NCBI GenBank assembly: GCA_958450365.1
Contig: CAUEEP010000902.1
Location: 248,001 to 312,000 of the forward strand
Reading direction: 5' to 3'
DNA from: Mesorhabditis belari
Lineage: Eukaryota; Nematoda; Chromadorea; Rhabditida; Rhabditidae
Length of the DNA stretch: 64,000 nt
The notes under the pieces were generated by a model. The model worked only from the letters and a program-made list of their open reading frames with translations, was not told where the DNA came from and did no database searches. The translations under genes and the position numbers were made by a program. This document shows, one piece after another, positions 57,061 through 64,000 of this stretch. The stretch's first letter is position 1. The number at the start of each line of letters is the position of its first letter.

Positions 57061-57956
57061 TCTCTTTTCGTTTGTTTCTGTTCACGAAAGATATCGAAAG
57101 ATTTGATTTGATAGAAACTAAAGACAAGATTAAGGTGGTTTTTGACAGTTTGCATGTCTTATTGTTAGAAAAAGACTCTAATATTGACTGTCGATAAAAT
57201 TTGATCGGAAAATTTAGCCGCCAGTTAAGCCGCCAGCTAAGCCGCCAAATAAGGAGCACAGATGAATAATATTAATTATAGTGAACTTAAGTTATAGTGA
57301 ACAATGAAAAGAAATAAATGGGATAAACAAACAACGAAATTTGCCATAATCGTAAACCAAATAATTCTATGATTTCTGTGTTTTAAAATCGTCCCAATAG
57401 AGTCAAAACTCAAACTTTATGAAATGAAATTGATAAGAAAAATGAAAGGCTTGTTTTTCAAAGTCCTTTGCTGTACCAGATTACTCAGGGGATTTGAAAA
57501 AGGACTTATTTATGATCAAAAAATTTTCTACCAGAAGATACCACAGTTGAGCATCGAATCTAGATCTTTTTCAGTTTTCTCGAATCGGTTATTTATCGGT
57601 AAAATGATCTGTGCTGTAGTCTAGTGAACTGCTTGAATCCCTTGATGATTTGAGATTCATTGGCTTGAGAATGAGTGAGATTAAATAGCTGAAATATCAA
57701 AGATTGGTAGAGTAGGCTTGTGATAGAAATGTTATTGATTGTGAATCGTTACTGTGGCTAATGGATATGTCTCTATGATTTCAATTCTATGATCTCTATG
57801 ATCTTTGCTTTAAAATCCTCTCACTAGAGTCAAAACTCAAACTTTGGTCAAGGCTCATTGCATGAAAAGACGGCTGATCTTGCTTTGAATCTCGAAATTT
57901 TGAAATTTCGAGATTGAGTAAGGCATAACGCTCTATTCTAGCAGCAATCAACGCAT

Positions 57957-58062
57957 CTCGGTGTAGCTTATTGGTAGAGCGTTTGCCTGGCAACAAGAGG
58001 CGCCGACTGCTCGGCGGCGGGTTTTATCACATTACATCGAATCCCGGCGCCGACCATTGTAT
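57957..58062 (+). pseudogene. tRNA-like relic with insertion
   Basis: A good A-box (GTAGCTTATTGGTAGAGCG) is followed by an anticodon-arm-like GTTTGCCTGGCAACAAG, then ~35 extra bases before a B-box-like ATCGAATCCCGG. A similar A-box half (TCTCGGTGTGGTTTAATGGT) is at 32528 without a B-box. Confidence 0.4.
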
Positions 58063-58247
58063 TCCCAGTCCCAACTGTGTCCAACTATTGGGATCACCAT
58101 ATCCTTACACTTGCTGAATCCATGACTCACTTCATGGACTTTTACAACTTCCTACAAGCTTATAAAAAAGGGTTTATCTTGAATTGCGAGATCCTATGAA
58201 GTCATGGAATCTGGATCATCTTAACAATAGTTACTGATGATTAGCTG

Positions 58248-58300
58248 CAAGACAAGCACTGCAAGACAAGCACTGCAAGACAAGCACTGCAAGACAAACT
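58248..58300. repeat. 14-bp tandem repeat, about 4 units
   Basis: Unit GCAAGACAAGCACT repeated at 58248-58295. Confidence 0.9.
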
Positions 58301-58369
58301 TAGTCAGACAAGTTTCAAGGCAGTTTAGGCTAGAGTTTGTGTTCACTCAAAAGCAAAGAAAGCAAAGAA

Positions 58370-58756
58370 ACTTCAATCTATCAATTTTTGGCCTGATTGA
58401 TGATGAGGGTTTACGAAAAATACCGAAAGAAGTTGATAGATTGGATAAAAATGAAAGAAACTTACGTTATTTTACAAGAATTGACACGTTTTAGAAGCGT
58501 AGAAGAAGCGTACTTTAAATGGAAATTTCTTTGTATGAGCTTTGAAGTCATTTCTCGATCGAAAGCAAAGATTACAAAAGACCGTTAATTTGCAAATTCG
58601 ATTCCGAAAACACAGTTCATTTCAGCAAAATTTCTTTCTTTGATCAAACAACACTTGAAGCGGTTTAAATTGCCTAAAAACACAAAGACAACCAAATTGC
58701 GTACTTTAGAAGAATTGTCGAACTTGTTTGGGGAAATTCCCAAATGGGATCTCTAG
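58370..58756 (+). pseudogene. Possible leucine-rich-repeat fragment, decayed
   Basis: One frame reads LIDDEGLRKIPKEVDRL and NERNLRYFTRID, which fits the xxLxxIPxxVxxLxxNLRxL pattern of a leucine-rich repeat. Further down, in other frames, KLRTLEELSNLFGEIPKW appears near 58690-58756. The pieces are out of frame with each other and have stops between them. If the likeness is real, this is an LRR pseudogene; it could also be chance. Confidence 0.3.
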
Positions 58757-59359
58757 CTGGTGCGAGTTTTGGTTCTACGTGATGGAATATTGCTGTTGAT
58801 TGCTGTTGTTTGCGATTCGGCAATCAGCTGAGAAGCTCCCTTGAGAGTTTAAAGTTTTAAATAGAAATTCTAATCAAACAGACGGCTTAATTTAAGAGAT
58901 TGTAAGAAATTTAGCTTTATTGAAAGTTTATAGACAGGGAAATGACGCGTTTGGCTAGATAAATTCTTTAGAAAAGTCCAAGTTTATTAGGGTGACTTAT
59001 TGGCAAGTATATAGCTAAAAGAACTCTAACTCTGTGAGCTTATTTTGAAACTCTAACAGCTATTTTTGTTCATACGTTGATCCCTTTTTTGACCAGAGTC
59101 AGCCAGTCCAAATTCGAGCTCGAATAGACGCTCTAAAGCTCGCTCCAGCTACCAGCCAGCCTAGATATCTCATGGTTTAATCTTCAAGATCTTATTCTAT
59201 CTACAAATCTCTTGAATTACTGTAACATTAATAACTGATTGCAGTGCCTAAGTCGACAGTTTTCAAGTGATCAAACTTGATCTGAAAATGGGCTTGAAAA
59301 ATCTCGTGTGCAATGTTATTATGGTTACATTCTATAAGCGATATTATAAAGATTTCAAT

Positions 59360-59554
59360 TAGACTTGTGTTTCGGTTGGCTCTTTTCGGTTCAGTTTCGG
59401 TTTCGGTTCAACCGAAGTCAACCGAAATCTTTCGGTTCGGTTCGGTTCGGTTCAACCGAAAAGATGAGTCTTTCGGCTCGGTTCGGTTAACCGAAACCGA
59501 AACCAAAACCGAACCGAAAAAGAACGTTTCCGGTTCAACCGAAACACAAGTCTA
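59360..59554. mobile_element. Terminal-inverted-repeat element of CGGTTC repeats
   Basis: Ends TAGACTTGTGTTTCGGTT and inverse AACCGAAACACAAGTCTA. The interior is mostly CGGTTCGGTT / AACCGAAACC runs in both orientations. The terminal TAGAC[TA]TG resembles the element at 28569-29233, which also has a GC-richer repetitive core. Confidence 0.85.
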
Positions 59555-60079
59555 GTTTCAATGTCAGTGTCAGTGCAAACTCAAAGAAGAGCAGAATGTT
59601 CCATTCATTCAATGCACTCAAAGCTTTCAACCTAAATCACAAACTAACACACCAAAGTTCACATTCGTTTCTTCTTTGTTTCAAAATTTCGCAATTTCTG
59701 AAACAAACAAATTAGTGACTATTAGTAAAGATATAAATGTAAATTAGAAAATTCTAAAGAATTGAAAATCTTTTGTAAATTTTATTCTTTCCTAATTCCT
59801 TTAAGATTTCCCTACAAAGAATCATCTGTTCCACTAGAAAAAAAGAGAAAAGGAGGATTTGATTTGTCCAATTTGCGGCTAGTTTACTTTTTTCAGTGCT
59901 TTTGAAAAGATAAACAAATTAATTAGTTTTAAAATTCATTGTACTACGCTAAAGTAGGTGTCAGGTGGTAAGTTTACATTGAATAATAATACTTTATTCA
60001 AACGATAAAGTGAAAGAAATCATAGAGAAATGCACAGTGATACTTAATCATACAATACATACTGAAATCAATAAGCCAA

Positions 60080-60304
60080 TTACTTACGGCAAAGCGCCAC
60101 TAGATCTAAAGCATCGATACGTTTCTTGAATATGAAAAGCGACTGAATTTCTCGTATGTCGTTTGGGAGCAAGTTCCATAATCTAGCGGCTCTAACGGGA
60201 AATGAATTTGATAAAGAGGCATTGGAAGCAAAGGGAATTTGCAAAAGGAATGAGCCACTTCTGGGCCCTGACCGCGGTTTAAATTTGAAAAAGTCTATAA
60301 ACAA
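60080..60304 (-). mobile_element. LINE fragment, C-terminal end of reverse transcriptase
   Basis: A 74-codon minus frame ends with FPVRAARLWNLLPNDIRE and SLFIFKKRIDALDL, the usual C-terminal signature of jockey/CR1-like non-LTR retrotransposons. No upstream RT domain is present within the window. Confidence 0.75.
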
Positions 60305-60468
60305 AGGGCTAATTGTGGGAAGATTCTGTGGAATTTCTAATTGATTTGAATAAAATACCTAATAGAACGACATCTCAAGCAGAATTTTGTGTCTTTAAGC
60401 CATATATTGAAGTCACTTGAAGTGAAGTTTCAATTTGTGTAATCTTAAACCACATATAGCCCGGCATT

Positions 60469-60872
60469 TGTACAGGTTTGGGCCAATAAATCCGGACAAC
60501 TTTTTGGAAAAGTAGTTGTCGCAAGCTTAGTTTATTTCAAAATGTTAATTGTTATATAGAGAATTGTAGCCCTTAATCTTGGCTACATTTATCAACTAAA
60601 AACTTTCCAATTGGATGGATACAGCTAATTTAACCAGTCTTTTAATGAGCACTAGTCGATCGTCAAAAATGGCGGATAGGGATTGACTAGTGCTCATTAA
60701 AAGACTTGTTAAATGAGTTGGATACACCCAATTGCCAAGTTTTTGGTAGATAAATGTAGCCAAGATTAAGCGCTACAATTCTCTATATAACAATTAACAT
60801 TTTGAAATAAACTAAGCTTGTGACAACTACTTTTCCAAAAAGTTGTCCGGATAATTTTGCTCAACCCTGTAG
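60469..60872. mobile_element. 404-bp palindromic element
   Basis: Arms CCGGACAACTTTTTGGAAAA (60497) and TTTTCCAAAAAGTTGTCCGG (60831), continuing with GAGAATTGTAGC and GATAAATGTAGCCAAGATTA inverses. The centre pairs TTTTAATGAGCACTAGTC with its inverse around a 35-bp loop. Confidence 0.88.
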
Positions 60873-60879
60873 TTTGTCC

Positions 60880-60975
60880 AGCTACGTATCTCAGACGAAG
60901 AAAAACCCGGTGATGCTTGGTAAATTGATAATAGCCGTGACCCAGATAAGAAAACATGATTGCTTGTGGGAGTTG
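60880..60975 (-). other. Possible receptor exon fragment
   Basis: One minus frame reads CFLIWVTAIINLPSITGFFF, a convincing transmembrane helix, then stops. It lies between two palindromic elements (60469-60872 and 61112-61326), like the captured exon at 61632. No flanking exon was found. Confidence 0.25.
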
Positions 60976-61111
60976 GAAGTGTTGCCTACGGGGTCGGCGG
61001 GTGTTTTTATCTTATCCTCGTCGAGTTATCTTGTCTGTCCATCTGTTCATCTGTTCTTTATCTCAATTGTCTTCTGGCAAAAATATAAACGACCAAAAAA
61101 GAGAGAAAAAA

Positions 61112-61326
61112 TACCATATTTTCCCCAATAGTAGTGCACTCCGCCGAGTTGGTGACTTTTTTACGGTTTCCAATTTTTCCCAGAAACACAACATTCTAAT
61201 TTCCCACAAGATCTCATCGTGAGCTACATTTTCCGACCCCACATCGATAGGTTCTGATAAGCGCTTTTCGAGATTTCGAGGAATTTAAGCGAAGCTTACG
61301 GTGCACTACTATTAGAGGAAATACGG
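61112..61326. mobile_element. MITE, family TACCGTATTTTCTCTAATAG (copy)
   Basis: Starts TACCATATTTTCCCCAATAG, ends TAGAGGAAATACGGT. Contains CCCCACATCGATAGGTTCTG as in the other copies. Confidence 0.85.
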
Positions 61327-61413
61327 TGTCTAGCCAAAGATATTTCAATCAGACCTGTGAGCCAGGTTCTAGCAGGGACTTTAGCCAAGCCAAGCCAATA
61401 ATAAGGCAAATAA

Positions 61414-61941
61414 TACCGTATTTTCTCTAATAGTAGTGCACTCCGCCGAGTTGATAACTATTTTACGGTTTCCAACGTTTTCACAGAAGCTCAACACTCA
61501 AATCCCCCACTAGATCTCATCGCCAGCTACATTTTCCGATCCCACATCGATAGGTTCTGATAAGCGGTTCTCGAGATTTCGAGGAATTTAAGCGAAACCT
61601 ACGGTGCACTACTATTAGAGAAAATACGGTAAAAACTATTCGAAACAATCAAAAGTCAGGCATGACTTAACTGATTGATTTTCTTCTTTTCAACACTGTC
61701 CAACTTTTTGCAGCATCTATTGGTGTAACTACACTCTGAACCACCACCTCGCAATCATTTACCAATTGTGCACATATATCCCAATCTTTTGCCAGTTCTC
61801 TCTACCAATCAACCGATTCTTTGCAATCTTCGCCGAAGGGAAATATTTTTCCATATTCCATAGGTTCTGATAAGCGGTTCTCGAGATTTCGAGGAATTTA
61901 GGGGACGCTCACTGTGCACTACTATTAGAGAAAATGGGGTA
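61414..61941. mobile_element. Composite: MITE + captured srg-like receptor segment + MITE end
   Basis: A full MITE (61414-61631) is followed by 61632-61850, which matches the reverse complement of 42229-42447: the end of intron 2, the TTTTTGCAG acceptor and the first ~50 codons of exon 3 of the srg-like gene, with a few substitutions. A MITE right end (61858-61941) closes the block. Confidence 0.9.
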
Positions 61942-62047
61942 TTCTGTATTTCCTCTAATGGTAGTGCCCTCTCCTCCTCCCCCCGGCCTAGCCGGCATCT
62001 CAACTTTTGAAAATACTGTACCCCTGGCCCTCGTTTTCATCAAATAT

Positions 62048-62264
62048 ACCGTATTTTCGCTAATACCGGCGAGCCGAGTTGATGACTATTTTACGGTTTC
62101 CAATTTTTCCCAGAAACTCAACACTCAAATCTCCCACAAGATCTCATCGTCAGCTACATTTTCCGACTCCATATCGATAGGTTCTGATAAGCGCTTTTCG
62201 AGATTTCAAGCAATTTAGGCAAAGGGATGCAAAGGGATGCACAAGTATTAGTGAAAATACGATA
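62048..62264. mobile_element. MITE, family TACCGTATTTTCTCTAATAG (copy)
   Basis: Starts TACCGTATTTTCGCTAATAC, contains CGATAGGTTCTGATAAGCGC, ends ATTAGTGAAAATACGATA. A further decayed end is at about 61945-61970. Confidence 0.8.
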
Positions 62265-62423
62265 TACAATTCGAAAATAAGCGCTCAGTTTTTCTGTAGA
62301 AATAAGTAGTAATAGTAAAAAAGTGTAGTAAACAGTAAACAGTAAACAAGCGCTGTAGCTTTTCTTTTCAAACGTTTATCTTTAATTCCACAACCTGTAT
62401 CACAAAGCTATGATGAAATCTTC

Positions 62424-63910
62424 TTAAAATATCACGATCCACGAGTCGGACGGTCCGGTGGATTTAGCTGTGAAATTGATGCAGAGAATCGGGATCAGCA
62501 TTCCATAAAGATCAATGGAAAGACCTGGAAAAGGCATAGATATCTTGGCTACTGTAGCGTTTCAAATCAAATCTCTTCTACGCACCAATAATCGGCGTTT
62601 GCACCGAGCACATAAAATCCGGGTTCATCAGAAGAAACGCGAAATAGGTCTGAAAAGCAATAAGCATAAAAAAAATAGTTTTCTTTGCGATCAGTGTCAG
62701 TGTAGTCAGTGTAGTCAAAAAAATAGTCAGTGTAGCACCCTGGTCTGATCTCAAAGTTCTTTTTGATACTTCTTGATCGGATAACTTCAAATCAAACTCA
62801 AAATAGAATCAAAATTATAGTTAGAATGAGCTGGGCAAAAAGTCCTGGTGCTGTCTAGTGTCTGTCTATTCCCCATCTTAAGTATTTTGAGTTGGGCTGG
62901 AGAATTTGGTTTTGGGAACAATATGAGAGCCGTATGCTTCTTTCCCGGAAATTCGTTGACAGAGTAAGCGTACTTTTCCCGTACAATGTACTCGCGCGGA
63001 GCCGACAAATTCCGGCGGAAAAGCTTGAAGATTTCTGTGGAAAGTTTGATCCGGCAAAAAAACATTCAACAAGAATACTCGAAAAATGCCTTGAAAGGGA
63101 AAGGATGCTTTAAAAGGCTTTTCCTAGCCTCGACCCTTGATGCGTCGGTGGCCTAGTGGGTATCGCGTTGGCTTATGAATCGCAGGATCATGGTTCGACT
63201 CCCAGTAAAGATTTTTGTTTTGTTTTTCTTTCGCTTAGACGCTAAATTTTTGATTGAAGTTTAATGGGGAACAGATCACTAATAATTAATCAAATTTTTC
63301 TATTTAACTCACCAACGATATTGTGAATTGACCCATTAAAAAGGCGAAAGCGATCGTTCGCAGTAAGCAATTCAGTCGAGCTTTTCGTCGATTTCGTCTT
63401 CTAAATTTGTAATTTTATAGATTTTCTTACAAACTTTACCCTCTCAAATGAAAATAATGAACTCCATTGATGGCTATTGTGCTTAAAGTGGCGATGAAAA
63501 CCAAAAAGCTGAAGATAGCGCAAATTGTGCGGAAACTCTGGAAATTTTCTTGGTTTTTTTGAAGAATTCACGAATTTCCTCAATCCTCACCTCAATTCTT
63601 TCTTTCCAACACGATGAAAGAGCAAAAATGATAGCGACAAAGACATAAAATAATAAAGGAAGAGCGAAAATCGGAGTGTAAACGGTGAGGAAACTCATTC
63701 GGGCAACCTAAAAAAAGAAAGAAAGAAAGATCATCACCAATCATCACCAAAAATCCTTTCAATCACGAACTTTCTCTTCTTTCTCCGGCCGCATTCTTGC
63801 CAACAATCGCACAAAACTGATCAACACAACCGTCGACATATTCACCATCACGAGATAGCAAAGAAGTGAGATTTGAATCGTTTCCAAATATCTTAAACTA
63901 GTCAACCAAA
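62424..63910 (-). CDS. Seven-transmembrane receptor, 3' part (5' end outside window)
   Basis: Minus-strand exons: 63910-63771, 63707-63591, 63537-63440, 63400-63313, 62649-62586, 62524-62424; all GT...AG and in phase; 201 residues visible, stop at 62424-62426. The exon at 63910 begins mid-codon, so at least one exon lies upstream. Hydrophobic segments are seen at ISLLCYLVMVNMSTVVLISF, FALPLLFYVFVAIIFAL, TICAIFSFLVFIATLST, IAFAFLMGQFTISLTYFAFL and IIGLSIDLYGMLIPILCINF, with basic loops (RRNRRKARL) between. This is the pattern of a nematode chemoreceptor from TM3 onward; I cannot name the family. Intron 4 (62650-63312) carries a tRNA-like relic. Confidence 0.8.
63139..63212 (+). pseudogene. tRNA-like relic
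   Basis: A-box GGTGGCCTAGTGGGTATCG and B-box TGGTTCGACTCCC are present at normal spacing, but the T-stem and anticodon stem have mismatches. It lies antisense in intron 4 of the partial receptor. Confidence 0.45.
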
Positions 63911-64000
63911 CTGAAATTTAACATTTTTTCATATTCATTTCTTGCTCAACTTCGAAGTTTATGCAATAAATTTGATTCAAAATTGTATAAAGAAGTTTTG

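Larger units (their letters stand above)
54655..62423. other. Repeat-dominated intergenic region
   Basis: About 7.8 kb between two receptor genes. Apart from the elements listed separately, I find no supported gene. A CGCAAA pentamer-type run lies at 55108-55138. Parts of 55040-55260 recur at 55580-55710 (TTTTTGACGCATTGGATTCC, GGAAGTTTATATAAACA). Confidence 0.6.

Noticed and set aside
57957..58062. Functional tRNA gene
   Set aside because: A-box is good, but an insertion separates the arms and the B-box is altered.

Overview
The window is nuclear DNA from a nematode, most likely a rhabditid. The base is AT-rich. Introns are often 40-60 nt and end in TTTAG or TTTTCAG. Several genes are nematode-specific seven-transmembrane chemoreceptors, and two housekeeping genes have clear C. 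elegans orthologues (H2A.Z/htz-1 and WAPL/wapl-1). All gene models were spliced by hand from the sequence; nearly every junction keeps phase and a GT...AG intron. The species cannot be named from this sequence.

Layout. 0-3.7 kb: inverted repeats and an RTE-type LINE 3' end. 3.8-18.4 kb: two paralogous srv-like receptors on the minus strand, with introns full of palindromic elements; a mariner with intact ends sits in an intron of the second. 18.4-24.9 kb: gene-poor, with a 10-bp satellite, a near-perfect 775-bp palindrome and a decayed F-box-like locus. 24.9-26.6 kb: a PTPMT1-type mitochondrial phosphatase (+). 27.3-34.6 kb: an srt receptor (-) with a 3.3-kb intron carrying a GC-rich minisatellite. 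34.6-40.4 kb: mariner-derived elements flanked by long direct repeats. 40.4-43.2 kb: an srg-like receptor (-). 44.4-44.7 kb: a 65-residue membrane protein (+). 45.1-46.4 kb: H2A.Z (-), head to head with WAPL (+) at 47.1-51.0 kb. 51.4-54.7 kb: an srsx-like receptor (-). 54.7-62.4 kb: mostly repeats, including a mobile composite with a copy of a receptor exon. 62.4-63.9 kb: the 3' part of another receptor (-) that runs off the window.

How the genes relate. The five receptor genes would act in chemosensory neuron membranes; they share no operon structure and are separated by repeats. H2A.Z (variant nucleosomes) and WAPL (cohesin release) are chromatin genes that share a 690-bp divergent intergenic region. 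Short non-autonomous DNA transposons (mariner-, hAT- and Tc1-like) fill most introns and gaps. The most unusual signals are mariner-type elements bracketed by 75-98-bp direct repeats, copies of receptor-gene segments moved together with one palindromic element family, and a miRNA-like hairpin in an H2A.Z intron.
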